A stretch of DNA of 64,000 bases, from NCBI GenBank assembly GCA_016794445.1, contig JAEUKC010000023.1:1-64000 (forward strand). Direction: 5' to 3'. The first letter of the stretch is position 1. Every line of letters starts with the position of its first letter. This document shows positions 23,513 through 31,716 of this stretch, piece after piece. The position numbers and the translations under genes are program-made. This DNA comes from JADJMO01 sp016794445 (GTDB lineage Bacteria > Myxococcota_A > Polyangia > Polyangiales > JADJMO01). Under the pieces are notes generated by a model. That model ran no database searches. It had not been told where the DNA came from and was given only the letters and a program-made list of their open reading frames with translations.

Positions 23513-24072
23513 CCCAGCGCCTTCGCCGCCTTCAGCGGCCGCATCGAGGGGTGGCCCTCGTAGCCCTTGAGCGCCTCGCGGATGGCCTTGTTGGCCTCGA
23601 ACGGCCCCGAGAACTCCTCGACGACCACGCTCTTGCGCTCGAGGGTCTTGTAGTCCTCGAAGAAGCGCTTGAGCTCGTGCAGCGTGTGCTGGGGGAGCTC
23701 GCGGATGTGCGTGTAGTGCGCGTACGCCGGGTCGAGCAGGCTGATGGCGATGACCTTGTCGTCGAGGCCCTTCTCGTCGCGCATGCTCATCACGCCGACG
23801 GCGCGGGCGCGCATGATGCAGAGCGGGACCACCGGCTCCTGGCCGAGGACGAGCACGTCGAGCGGGTCGCCGTCGTCGCAGTAGCTGCGCGGGATGAAGC
23901 CGTAGTTGGCGGGGTAGTGCACCGCCGAGAAGAGGACGCGGTCGAGCATCAGGAGCCCGGTCTTCTTGTCGAGCTCGTACTTGTTCTTGCTCCCCTTCGG
24001 GATCTCGATCACCGCCGGGAAGCCCTCTTCGATGGGCTCGGCGACCTCGATGTCGTGCCACGGGTGGGTCAT
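23509..24072 (-). CDS. ppa: Inorganic pyrophosphatase (family I)
   Basis: 187 residues from ATG 24072: MTHPWHDIEVAEPIEEGFPA. It hydrolyses PPi to phosphate, pulling biosynthetic reactions forward. Family I motifs are intact: IEIPKGSKNKYELDKKTG, HYPANYGFIPRSYCDDGDPLDVLVLG (the DGDPLD metal-binding motif), and MRDEKGLDDKVIAI. Upstream TAACAC eight bases before the ATG may be a weak -10. The downstream acetyltransferase overlaps its stop. Confidence 0.95.
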   Translation of the reverse strand: MTHPWHDIEVAEPIEEGFPAVIEIPKGSKNKYELDKKTGLLMLDRVLFSAVHYPANYGFIPRSYCDDGDPLDVLVLGQEPVVPLCIMRARAVGVMSMRDEKGLDDKVIAISLLDPAYAHYTHIRELPQHTLHELKRFFEDYKTLERKSVVVEEFSGPFEANKAIREALKGYEGHPSMRPLKAAKALG

Positions 24073-24083
24073 GGGGGAGCGTG

Positions 24084-24983
24084 TTACGGGGCCCGGCCGG
24101 GGGCGCAAGCGCGCGCGCCCCTGCGGCGAGCGAGGCCGAGCAAGAGGGCGAAGACGGACAGAACGGCACCCGCGCGCGAAGCGTCTCCCCCGGGCACCGA
24201 GCAGCCGCAGCCCTTGTCGCCACCGCACTCGCTCACGAGCCCGCCGCGGGGGGCCGAATCGCACGCGGCAGCGCGGTTCGGCGGGTAGACGTCGCAGATG
24301 CCGCAGATGTCGTCCTTGGCCAGGTCGCGCATGAAGGACTGGCCCGCGCGGTAACTCGCGAACATGGTCGCCGTCGGGTCGGTCGAGTGGGCGAGCCCGT
24401 AGAAGTGACCGGCCTCGTGGGTCAGGATCGAACGCAGATCGTACTCGCCGGGGTTCACGGTGTCGCCGACCGCCAGCTTGATCTCGGTCGGGTTGCTCTG
24501 CACCTCGATGTCGCCGTCGTAGATCTCGCCGGTGTCGACGCGATACGTGATCGTGGTGAGCGCGAGCGCGACCCCCGAGTGGGGCCACGCGCCGTCGCGG
24601 AAGATGACCACGTTGGCGTTGCCGCGGTCCTTGCCCTGGTTGAACTCGACCTGATCGCACGCGACCGGGCCCACGTCCTGCGAGGCGAGCGAGGGCTTGC
24701 CCGTGGCGCCGGCCCCGCACTCGCCGCAGTCGTGCGCGTGCCACTCGGCGAAGGCGCCCTCGGCGAGCTTCTGGGCGCTCGCGAGGTCGAGCTGCTTGCT
24801 CGCGTTGGTCTGCACCGAGAAGCCCATGCAGCGGGTGGCCCAGGACACCTTGAGCTTGTCGTCGCACGGCTTGGCCGCGCTCTGGACGAACTTGTCGTCG
24901 ATGCTGGTGCGGCAGTAGGCGCTCGCCGGGAGGGCGGCGGCGGTGAGCACGCCGAGGATCGCGACGGACGCGAGGAGCTTCAC
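24084..24983 (-). CDS. Matrixin-like metalloprotease with MYXO-CTERM-like tail
   Basis: 299 residues from GTG 24983. Signal peptide VKLLASVAILGVLTAAALPA, cleaved near ASAYC. The zinc site is THEAGHFYGLAHS, an HExGHxxGxxH matrixin/metzincin motif, followed by a Met (TATMFASY) as the Met-turn. Paired Cys suggest disulfides. The C-terminus has GCGCSVPGGDASRAG, a hydrophobic helix (AVLSVFALLLGLA) and RRRGAR: the Cys-helix-Arg layout of MYXO-CTERM sorting signals. Expected to be exported and surface-anchored or released by processing. A TAGGCT -10 seven bases upstream selects the GTG. Confidence 0.9.
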   Translation of the reverse strand: MKLLASVAILGVLTAAALPASAYCRTSIDDKFVQSAAKPCDDKLKVSWATRCMGFSVQTNASKQLDLASAQKLAEGAFAEWHAHDCGECGAGATGKPSLASQDVGPVACDQVEFNQGKDRGNANVVIFRDGAWPHSGVALALTTITYRVDTGEIYDGDIEVQSNPTEIKLAVGDTVNPGEYDLRSILTHEAGHFYGLAHSTDPTATMFASYRAGQSFMRDLAKDDICGICDVYPPNRAAACDSAPRGGLVSECGGDKGCGCSVPGGDASRAGAVLSVFALLLGLARRRGARACAPGRAP

Positions 24984-24990
24984 CTCGCGG

Positions 24991-24996
24991 AGCCTA
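24991..24996 (-). promoter_or_regulatory. -10 hexamer TAGGCT, predicted leaderless start
   Basis: TAGGCT on the minus strand (24996-24991), seven bases before the GTG of the matrixin gene at 24983. Confidence 0.5.
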
Positions 24997-25058
24997 GCAG
25001 ATGGGCCCGCGGCGCGACGCCACCTCCTCGAGAGGCCGGCGCGGCCCCCCGACGGTGG

Positions 25059-25064
25059 TACATT
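25059..25064 (+). promoter_or_regulatory. -10 hexamer TACATT, predicted leaderless start
   Basis: TACATT then six bases then GTG 25071 of the FHA sigma-54 activator gene. The divergent matrixin promoter is about 60 bases away. Confidence 0.5.
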
Positions 25065-25070
25065 GCCCAG

Positions 25071-26408
25071 GTGTCGGACGAGACGCGGACGATCCTCCGT
25101 TCGGTCGCGCCCCAGGGCGGCCCACGGCTCGCCGTGTTCGACCTCCTCGTCGTGGACGGGCCCGACCTCGGCCAGCGCGCGCGGCTCGACGGCCCGGGGC
25201 GCCTGCTCGTCGGGCAGAGCCCCGCGTGCGGGCTGCGGCTCCGCGACCCGCACGTCTCGCGTCGGCACCTCGCCTTCACGCTCGAACACGGGCGGCTCCG
25301 CATGACCGATCTGGGTTCCACCAACGGCACCCGGGTCAACGACGTCGAGGTCATCGAGGCCTTCCTGGCTGGCAACGAGCGCGTCCGCATCGGCGACACG
25401 AGCCTGATCGTCGAGCGCGCCCAGGCCGAGTCCACGCCGCTGACCGCGTCGCTGCGGTTCGGGCGCGTCGTCGGCGCGAGCCCCGAGATGCGCCGCCTCT
25501 ATCCCCTCTGCGAGCGCATCGCGCAGAGCCACGTCCCCGTCGTCATCGAGGGCGAGACCGGCACCGGCAAGGAGCTGCTCGCCGAGGCGCTCCACGACGC
25601 CGGCCCCCGGGCGAGCGGCCCGTTCGTGGTGTTCGACTGCACGACGGTCCCGCCCAACCTCGCCGAGTCGATGCTGTTCGGCCACGAGCGCGGCGCCTTC
25701 ACCGGCGCGATCAACGCGCGCAAGGGCGTGTTCGAGCTCGCCCACCAGGGCACGCTGTTCATCGACGAGATCGGCGACCTCGACCTCACCCTCCAGCCCA
25801 AGCTCCTGCGCGCCATCGAGCGCGCCGAGGTGCAACGCGTGGGCAGCGAGCGGTGGACCAAGGTCGACGTGCGCGTCGTCGCCGCGACCCGGCGCGATCT
25901 CGACCACGAGATCCAGGTCGGTCGGTTCCGCGACGACCTGTTCTTCCGGCTCGCGGTCGCGCGCATCGAGCTGCCGCCGCTCCGCAAGCGGGACGGCGAC
26001 ATCGGCGCCCTCGCGCGGCACTTCTACCGCCAGCTCGGCGGCGAGGGCGCGATCCCCGAGGAGCTGCTCGCGCGCTTCGAGGCCCACGAGTGGCCGGGCA
26101 ACGTGCGCGAGCTCTCCAACGCCGTCGCGCGCTACCTCGCTGTCGGCGAGACCACGCTCGCGGGCCTCGCGCCCTCGAGCCGTCGCCCCGCGGAGAGCGC
26201 ACCGGCCAGCGGCCAGGACCCGATCGAGGCCGTGCTCGCGCGCGACCTGCCCCTGCCCCGGGCCCGCGAGGAGGTCGTCGCCGAGCTCGAGCGTCGCTAC
26301 ATCGAGCGCGTGCTCGAGCGCTACGGCGGCAACGTCGGGCGCGCCGCGGCCGCCTCGGGCATCGCGCGCCGCTACTTCCAGATGATCCGAGCCCGACACC
26401 AGAAGTGA
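25071..26408 (+). CDS. FHA-domain sigma-54-dependent transcriptional activator
   Basis: 445 residues from GTG. The N-terminal FHA domain (about 45-120: LLVGQSPACGLRLRDPHVSR, LGSTNGTRVND) reads phosphothreonine. The AAA+ domain (about 135-365) has Walker A GETGTGKE, the sigma-54 contact loop GAFTGA, Walker B LFIDEIGDL, and the arginine-finger region FRDDLFFRL. A Fis-type HTH closes the protein (YGGNVGRAAAASGIARRYFQ). It should activate RpoN promoters when bound to a phosphorylated partner. It overlaps the next kinase gene by one base (TGATG), so that kinase is the obvious partner. Confidence 0.96.
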   Translation: MSDETRTILRSVAPQGGPRLAVFDLLVVDGPDLGQRARLDGPGRLLVGQSPACGLRLRDPHVSRRHLAFTLEHGRLRMTDLGSTNGTRVNDVEVIEAFLAGNERVRIGDTSLIVERAQAESTPLTASLRFGRVVGASPEMRRLYPLCERIAQSHVPVVIEGETGTGKELLAEALHDAGPRASGPFVVFDCTTVPPNLAESMLFGHERGAFTGAINARKGVFELAHQGTLFIDEIGDLDLTLQPKLLRAIERAEVQRVGSERWTKVDVRVVAATRRDLDHEIQVGRFRDDLFFRLAVARIELPPLRKRDGDIGALARHFYRQLGGEGAIPEELLARFEAHEWPGNVRELSNAVARYLAVGETTLAGLAPSSRRPAESAPASGQDPIEAVLARDLPLPRAREEVVAELERRYIERVLERYGGNVGRAAAASGIARRYFQMIRARHQK

Positions 26409-27820
26409 TGGAGAAGCAGGTCGGTCGCTACCTCCTGTCCGCGGAGATCGCCTCCGGCGGCATGGGCACCGTGCACCTCGGCCACCTGCGCGGCGAGGCC
26501 GGGTTCGCGCGCGCCGTCGCCATCAAGCGCCTGCACCCGCACTACGCGCGGGAGGACGACTTCCGGCGGATGTTCATCGACGAGGCGCGGCTCGCGAGCC
26601 GGGTGCGCCACCCCAACGTCGTGCCGACGCTCGACGTCGTCGTCGAGGGCGACGAGCTGTTCGTGGTGATGGAGTACGTCCACGGGGCGCCGCTCTCCTA
26701 CCTCCTCCAGGCGACGCGCCAGGCAGGCCGGCCGATCCCCGTGCGCATCGCCTCGGCGATCGCGAGCGGCCTCCTCCAGGGTCTGCACGCGGCGCACGAG
26801 GCCGTCGACGAGAAGGGCCAGCCGCTCGGGCTCGTGCACCGCGACGTCTCGCCGCAGAACGTCATCGTCGGCGCCGATGGCGCGACGCGGGTGCTCGACT
26901 TCGGCGTGGCCAAGGCGGCCGGTCGGCTCCAGTCGACGACGGCGCCGAGCACCATGAAGGGCAAGCTGGCCTACGCCGCGCCCGAGCAGATCCGCGGCGA
27001 GGACGTCACCCGGCTCACTGATCTCTACGCGGCCGGGGTCGTGACCTGGGAGCTGTTCACGGGCAAGCGCCTCTTCACGGGCGACCACGACGGCGCGCTG
27101 GTCGAGCAGATCCTGGTGGGCTGGGTCGATCCGCCGAGCCGGTGGGACCCAGCCATCCCCGAGGCGCTCGACGAGGCGATCCTGCGTGCACTGTCCACCG
27201 AGCCGAGCCGGAGGTTCCGCACGACGCGCGAGATGGCGATGGCCATCGAGCGCTGCGTGCCCGCCGCGCCCGCGATGGAGGTCGCCGAGTGGGTGGAGCG
27301 CCTCGCCTGGGACCTGCTCGAGACCCGGAGGACCGCCCTCGCGATCGTGGAAGGGCACCCGTCGAGTGGCGAAGCGCCTCCCCCCATCTCGTCTCGACGC
27401 GAAGACCCGTCGAGCATCTCGGTGTCCCAGCCCGTGCCGAAGCGCGGACGGCGGCGGGTGGTCGGGCTCGTGCTCCTCGCCTTCGTCACGGCGAGCCTCG
27501 CGTTCGTGCTCGCGCGCCCCGCGGCGAAGAAGCCCGTGAGCGCCGTGGCCGCGGCGTCGCCTCCGACCTCGACGGCGTCACCCGAGGCTTCCACCGCGCC
27601 TTCCGTGAGCGCTGCCCCGACGGCCACGGAGCCATCGACCGTGGTGCTGCCGGTCGTCAGCGTGCCCTCGCTGATCGCGCCGACGCACAAGATCGCCCCG
27701 TCGAAACCCCCGCCCAGCGTGGCGCCGAAGCCGGTCGATCCGCCGTCCGACTGCACCCCACCCTACACCTACGACGAGCTGGGCCGACGGATCTACAAGC
27801 GGCACTGCCTCGGCAAGTAG
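26408..27820 (+). CDS. Ser/Thr protein kinase with C-terminal membrane helix
   Basis: 470 residues. Catalytic domain at about 7-275: glycine loop ASGGMGTV, Lys40 in AVAIKRL, catalytic loop LVHRDVSPQNVIV (the Asp-x-x-x-x-Asn pattern is intact although Lys is replaced by Ser, as in many myxobacterial kinases), DFG in LDFGVAKAAG, and APEQI. A transmembrane helix at about 357-376 (VVGLVLLAFVTASLAFVLAR) precedes a Pro/Ser/Thr-rich extracytoplasmic tail ending with two Cys. Translationally coupled to the FHA activator, with which it likely forms a sensor-to-RpoN pathway. Confidence 0.94.
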   Translation: MEKQVGRYLLSAEIASGGMGTVHLGHLRGEAGFARAVAIKRLHPHYAREDDFRRMFIDEARLASRVRHPNVVPTLDVVVEGDELFVVMEYVHGAPLSYLLQATRQAGRPIPVRIASAIASGLLQGLHAAHEAVDEKGQPLGLVHRDVSPQNVIVGADGATRVLDFGVAKAAGRLQSTTAPSTMKGKLAYAAPEQIRGEDVTRLTDLYAAGVVTWELFTGKRLFTGDHDGALVEQILVGWVDPPSRWDPAIPEALDEAILRALSTEPSRRFRTTREMAMAIERCVPAAPAMEVAEWVERLAWDLLETRRTALAIVEGHPSSGEAPPPISSRREDPSSISVSQPVPKRGRRRVVGLVLLAFVTASLAFVLARPAAKKPVSAVAAASPPTSTASPEASTAPSVSAAPTATEPSTVVLPVVSVPSLIAPTHKIAPSKPPPSVAPKPVDPPSDCTPPYTYDELGRRIYKRHCLGK

Positions 27821-27828
27821 GCCGGAAC

Positions 27829-27849
27829 AACCCGCGTTCGGCGCGGGTT
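27829..27849 (+). terminator. Stable hairpin between kinase and ABC membrane gene
   Basis: AACCCGCG (27829-27836), loop TTCGG, CGCGGGTT (27842-27849): an 8-bp perfect stem closed by a UUCG-type loop. It lies 8 bases after the kinase stop and 8 bases before the next GTG. No T-tract follows, so it may be a weak terminator or a leader hairpin. Confidence 0.45.
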
Positions 27850-27857
27850 CTCGCGCC

Positions 27858-29000
27858 GTGGCTCGTGGCCTCGCCGTGCGCGCGTTCCTGCTCGTCCTCG
27901 GCCACGCCTTCGTGCGGGGCCCAGGGCCGGCGCTGCTCGTGTGGGGCCTGCTCTGCGTCGTCGCGTTCGGACCGAACGGCCTCGATCCGCGGGACGTGGC
28001 GCGCATGCTGCCGGCCTGGTCGTGGGCCCGCCTCGCCTTCGTCGCGGCCTCGACCCTCGTCCTCCGCGCCGGGGTGCGGGCCCTCTTGTTGCCCGCCGGG
28101 GCGACGTACCTGCGCGCCTCGACGATCCCCCGCCACGGGCAGCTCTGGCTCGTCTCGTCCGCCGTATTCCTCGCCACCGCGCCGCTGCCGGTCGTCCTCG
28201 CCATCGGACGTGCGCCCGGCGCCGCCGTGGTCGTGTGGCTCGCCACCGCGATCGCCTGCGTGGCGGGTCCGCCGTGGCAAGTCGCCGTGGCGATCGGTGC
28301 GTCCTTGCTCCCAGCCGCGTCGGTCCCTCTCGCCGTCGTCCTCTACAGCCTGACGATCCGCACCGCGTACCGCGACGCGCCGGTGATGCTCCGGAGGACA
28401 CGACGGCGGGGTCTCTCGCGCCGACCCCTGCCCTGGCCCCTCGCGCTCGTGGTGGCCGCGACGACGACGATCGTGCGCGCGAGCCCGCGGGTCCTGTTCG
28501 CGCTCGCGGCGCCGCTCCTCGGGCTGTCGCTGGTACGCGCCGCCGACGGCGACGCGCGCGCGGAGCGGGTCGTGTCGCTCGCGGCGCTGGTGGCCGCGCT
28601 GGGCGCCACGCCGCTCGTTTCGTCGATCGGGCGACTCCTGCGCTCGGTGCAACCCCTCACCCGTGGGGGCGGCCGCTCCCAGCGCCTCGCGATCCTGACG
28701 GCGACGCTCGTGCTGTCCACGCCCTCGGTCGCGTTCGCCGCGGGCGGCCACGCGCTCGCCGGCACCCACCACGAGCCTCTCTTCGTCGGTGTCGCGCTGG
28801 TCGTGGCCCTGCTCCTCCTGGAGGGCTGGCTGGTCGCGCGGCGCAAGGACGCGCCGCTCGCGCTCGTCCTCTCGGTCCTGCCGCTCGTCGTCGGGTGCAC
28901 GATCCTCGCGCGCGCAGGCCTCGCGTGGCTCTCCTTCGCGCTCGCCGCGCTCGGTCTCGCGCTACCCCTGCCGGAGGTCCGCCGTGCTGAACATCGCTGA
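27858..29000 (+). CDS. Polytopic membrane protein, probable ABC transporter permease
   Basis: 380 residues with roughly eight to ten hydrophobic helices (for example PALLVWGLLCVVAF, LWLVSSAVFLATAPLPVVLA, LFVGVALVVALLLLEGWLVA). No enzyme motif is visible. It overlaps by 17 bases the following ATPase gene, which strongly suggests it is the membrane partner. It begins at GTG 27858, just after a strong hairpin. The family is not recognised; the substrate is unknown, but the downstream envelope genes suggest an export or envelope role. Confidence 0.65.
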   Translation: MARGLAVRAFLLVLGHAFVRGPGPALLVWGLLCVVAFGPNGLDPRDVARMLPAWSWARLAFVAASTLVLRAGVRALLLPAGATYLRASTIPRHGQLWLVSSAVFLATAPLPVVLAIGRAPGAAVVVWLATAIACVAGPPWQVAVAIGASLLPAASVPLAVVLYSLTIRTAYRDAPVMLRRTRRRGLSRRPLPWPLALVVAATTTIVRASPRVLFALAAPLLGLSLVRAADGDARAERVVSLAALVAALGATPLVSSIGRLLRSVQPLTRGGGRSQRLAILTATLVLSTPSVAFAAGGHALAGTHHEPLFVGVALVVALLLLEGWLVARRKDAPLALVLSVLPLVVGCTILARAGLAWLSFALAALGLALPLPEVRRAEHR

Positions 29001-29610
29001 CGTCCACCGCCGCTTCGGCGCCGACGTCGTCCTCGCCGGAGTGTGCCTCGACGTGGGCGCGGGGGAGGTCGCCGTGGTGCGCGGCGCGAACGGCGCAGGC
29101 AAGAGCACGCTCTTCGAGATCGTGGCCGGGGTGCTCGACGCGGACGCAGGCTCCGTGCGCGTGGACGGTCGACCCAACACCGATCCGCGCGCGCGGCGGT
29201 CGATCGGCTACGCGCCGGCCGCGGCCACGCTCCCCGAGTCGCTGTTCGTCCACGAGTGGGTCGATCTCGCGTGCGCCCTCCGCGGCGTCGACGGCGCGGA
29301 GGACGTCGACGCGACGATGACGAGGTTCGGGCTGGAGGCCACCGTCGACGCCCGCCTCTCGTCGCTGTCCCTCGGACAGCGACGCCGCTTGCTGCTCGCG
29401 CTGGCCAGCCTCGGACACCCCTCGCTCCTCTTGCTCGACGAGCCGACGGTCGGACTCGACGCCGCGGGTGTCGCCGACGTCATCGCCTGGCTCGATCGGC
29501 ACCGTCGCGCGGGTGGGGCCATTCTCCTCGCCAGCCACGACGACGACTTCGCGTCCGCCCTCGGGGCGATCCGTTGCACCCTCGCGGCTGGACGCATCGT
29601 CGAGTCGTGA
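28984..29610 (+). CDS. ABC transporter ATP-binding protein
   Basis: 208 residues from GTG 28984, with GGAGG 5 bases upstream. Walker A GANGAGKST, signature LSLGQRRR, Walker B LLLLDEPTVGLD and the switch His in LLASHDDD are all present, so ATPase activity is expected. Short, single-domain ABC ATPase of the CcmA/ABC-2 exporter type. It overlaps the membrane protein gene, with which it would form a half-transporter pair. Confidence 0.93.
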   Translation: MLNIADVHRRFGADVVLAGVCLDVGAGEVAVVRGANGAGKSTLFEIVAGVLDADAGSVRVDGRPNTDPRARRSIGYAPAAATLPESLFVHEWVDLACALRGVDGAEDVDATMTRFGLEATVDARLSSLSLGQRRRLLLALASLGHPSLLLLDEPTVGLDAAGVADVIAWLDRHRRAGGAILLASHDDDFASALGAIRCTLAAGRIVES

Positions 29611-29711
29611 AGCGATGACTCAGAGTGAGCCACGGCGAACGTCTGGAATCGCGCGCTGAATTTCACTTTCATGCCTGCGGTCGAGTGGTTGGGGGTACGA
29701 GCCTGCATCCC

Positions 29712-30854
29712 GTGTTTCCTCGTCTCCTCGCGCTGGCTGCCGCCGCGCTCGTCTCTTGCTCGCTGACCACGGCCGACGCCGAGTGGACGTCGCGTGTCCG
29801 GCTCGAGACCGCCGGGTACTCCGACAGCGACCACGTCGCGGTCCTCACGCCCTCGATCGCGGGCGCCGTCGAGAACCCGATCAAGGGCTTCCGTCTCGGC
29901 GGCAGCTACCTGGTCGACGCCGTCAGCGCGGCCTCGGTCGACATCGTCTCGACCGCGAGCAAGCGCTGGAGCGAGGTCCGCCACGCCGGCGCGCTCGACT
30001 TGAAGTACAAGCCGCACGGCTTCGGCTTCGCTGGCAACGGCTACGTGTCGATCGAGCCCGACCACCGCTCGCTCGGCGTCGGCGGCAGCGTCGTCCTCGA
30101 CTTCGGCGAAGCGCACGCGCACACCGCCACCCTCGGCTACTCGTTCGCAGAGGACACCGACGGCCGCTCGGGCACCCCGTTCAACGTGTTCTCGCGCGTC
30201 GTCGACAAGCACACGCTCTCGCCCGGCGTCACCTTCACCGTCGACGCCTCGACCGTGCTCTCGTTCATGGCCGACGTGATGATCGAGCGTGGCAACACGT
30301 CGAAGCCGTATCGGTACATCCCGTTCTTCGCCTCGTCGAACGACGCTCCGGTCGGGGCCTCGGTCGACCGGGTCAACGCCGTCCGACTCCCCGAGCGGGC
30401 GCTCGAGCGCCTTCCCGAGAGCCGCAACCGCCTCGCGCTCTCGGCGCGCATCCTCCACCGCTGGGAGTCGACCACCCTCCGCCTCCTGCAGCGCCTCTAC
30501 GTCGACAGCTGGGGCCTCGTGTCGACCACCACCGACCTGCGGTTGCCGGTCGACCTCGATCGTCGTTGGCGGGTGTTCCCCCACCTGCGCCTCAACATCC
30601 AGAGAGGGGTCAGCTTCTGGCAGCGCGCGTACACGCTCGGCGCGGACGGCAGCTTCCCGAAGTACTACGCGGGCGACCGCGAGCTCGGACCGCTCCGCAC
30701 CGTGGTCCTCGGTGGAGGAGCGCAGGTCGACCTCGCCGGCTTCACGGTCTCCGCGCAGGTGGACGGCATGTACACGCAGTTCCTCGACGCCCTCTTCATC
30801 CAGGGGCGGTCGGCCATCCTCTGCACGCTCGGCGTCGAGAGGGTGCTCGAATGA
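29712..30854 (+). CDS. DUF3570-like outer-membrane protein
   Basis: 380 residues from GTG 29712: VFPRLLALAAAALVSCSLTT is a signal peptide, then TADAEWTSRVRLETAGYSDS. The body is a long amphipathic-strand barrel with many aromatic residues (WESTTLRLLQRLYVDSWGLV). The opening and layout fit DUF3570, a predicted outer-membrane family that I recall occurring with DUF4266 lipoproteins and ApbE/thioredoxin-type genes; a DUF4266-like gene is 640 bases away, which supports the call. The start is uncertain: an ATG at 29625 is also in frame. The last codons overlap the next gene (ATGA). Confidence 0.72.
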   Translation: MFPRLLALAAAALVSCSLTTADAEWTSRVRLETAGYSDSDHVAVLTPSIAGAVENPIKGFRLGGSYLVDAVSAASVDIVSTASKRWSEVRHAGALDLKYKPHGFGFAGNGYVSIEPDHRSLGVGGSVVLDFGEAHAHTATLGYSFAEDTDGRSGTPFNVFSRVVDKHTLSPGVTFTVDASTVLSFMADVMIERGNTSKPYRYIPFFASSNDAPVGASVDRVNAVRLPERALERLPESRNRLALSARILHRWESTTLRLLQRLYVDSWGLVSTTTDLRLPVDLDRRWRVFPHLRLNIQRGVSFWQRAYTLGADGSFPKYYAGDRELGPLRTVVLGGGAQVDLAGFTVSAQVDGMYTQFLDALFIQGRSAILCTLGVERVLE

Positions 30855-31486
30855 CCCCCGAGCTCGCCTTGGCCCTGGAGCAGGATCTCGCCCTGGTCGG
30901 CGCTGACAGCCCCTGTTCGAAGGCCGGTCAGCTCGACCAGGGGTGGTCGTGCTTCCGGGCCCGCGGCGACCAGTATCACGGCACACCGACGGGCTCTCGC
31001 CTCCCGAGTCAGGTGGCCCTCGGCACGACCCGGCTCGTCGCCACGACGGACTTCTGGCTCGGTGGCTTCGCCCTCGGCGCGCGGCTCGGGTGGGCGTTCC
31101 GCGGCGTCGGCCCGGTCTCCGACGGGGCGGAGCACGTGATCCCCGTCGACGCCGCGTTGCGCGCCCGCGTCGCGCTCTCCCGGAGCTCGACGCTGCGGAT
31201 CGAGCTGCTGGGCGTCTTCGGCCTGCGTCAGCTCGACGCCCGCGCGACGGTGAAGGTCAACGAGGACCGCAGCGTGCCTCCCTCGGTGTACCAGCTCGAC
31301 AACCCGGACAAGCAGAGCCTCGATGCGTACAAGCGCCTGGGCCTCGGCTACGTCGCCGTAGGGCTCGGCGTCACCTTCCGGCTCGGCGAGGCCACGGCGC
31401 TCCGCTTCGAGCTACCACTCTCGGTCTCGTTCCCGACCAGCGGAGTGGCCGTGAGCCCCTCCGCCGCCTTCGTGGTGAAGCTGTGA
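30851..31486 (+). CDS. Outer-membrane barrel-like protein lacking a signal peptide (211 aa)
   Basis: Starts MTPELALALEQDLALVGADS, with the ATG overlapping the upstream stop (ATGA). The EQDLALV...C...W.CFR.RG.QYHGTP pattern followed by barrel strands (GARLGWAFRGVGP, LGLGYVAVGLGVTFRLG) is one I know from the C-terminal barrel domain of larger myxobacterial proteins. There is no signal peptide, so either it is made as a domain of a split protein with the DUF3570 gene, is N-terminally truncated, or begins elsewhere. It ends AFVVKL, not the Phe typical of barrels. Confidence 0.6.
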   Translation: MTPELALALEQDLALVGADSPCSKAGQLDQGWSCFRARGDQYHGTPTGSRLPSQVALGTTRLVATTDFWLGGFALGARLGWAFRGVGPVSDGAEHVIPVDAALRARVALSRSSTLRIELLGVFGLRQLDARATVKVNEDRSVPPSVYQLDNPDKQSLDAYKRLGLGYVAVGLGVTFRLGEATALRFELPLSVSFPTSGVAVSPSAAFVVKL

Positions 31487-31491
31487 CTCGC

Positions 31492-31716
31492 TCAGTTGCA
31501 GCCGCAGCCGCCGCCGACGCCGCCGGCGCCGCCGGTCGCGCCCTCGTGCACGCCGTACACGTGCGCCTCGGCCACGCCGGTCGGCTCGTCGAGCGCCATG
31601 GTGGGGTGCGCGAGCTTGCCGCGCTGGTAGGCCTTGACCGACGTGCAGCCGGCGGACAGCGCTCCGAGCACGGCGCACGCGAGGAGGGCGATCGATGAGA
31701 GGGAGCGCTGCTTCAT
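31492..31716 (-). CDS. DUF4266 lipoprotein (74 aa)
   Basis: MKQRSLSSIALLACAVLGAL with lipobox SAGC, then TSVKAYQRGKLAHPTMALDE, and a Gly-rich end GGAGGVGGGCGCN. The 'VKAYQRGxLAxPxM' core and the terminal GCGCN Cys pair are the hallmarks of DUF4266, a tiny lipoprotein family. Its ATG overlaps the DUF2271 stop by four bases, so the two are coupled. DUF4266, DUF2271 and DUF3570 are known to co-occur in operons, with a proposed envelope redox role; that role is inferred, not shown. Confidence 0.88.
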   Translation of the reverse strand: MKQRSLSSIALLACAVLGALSAGCTSVKAYQRGKLAHPTMALDEPTGVAEAHVYGVHEGATGGAGGVGGGCGCN

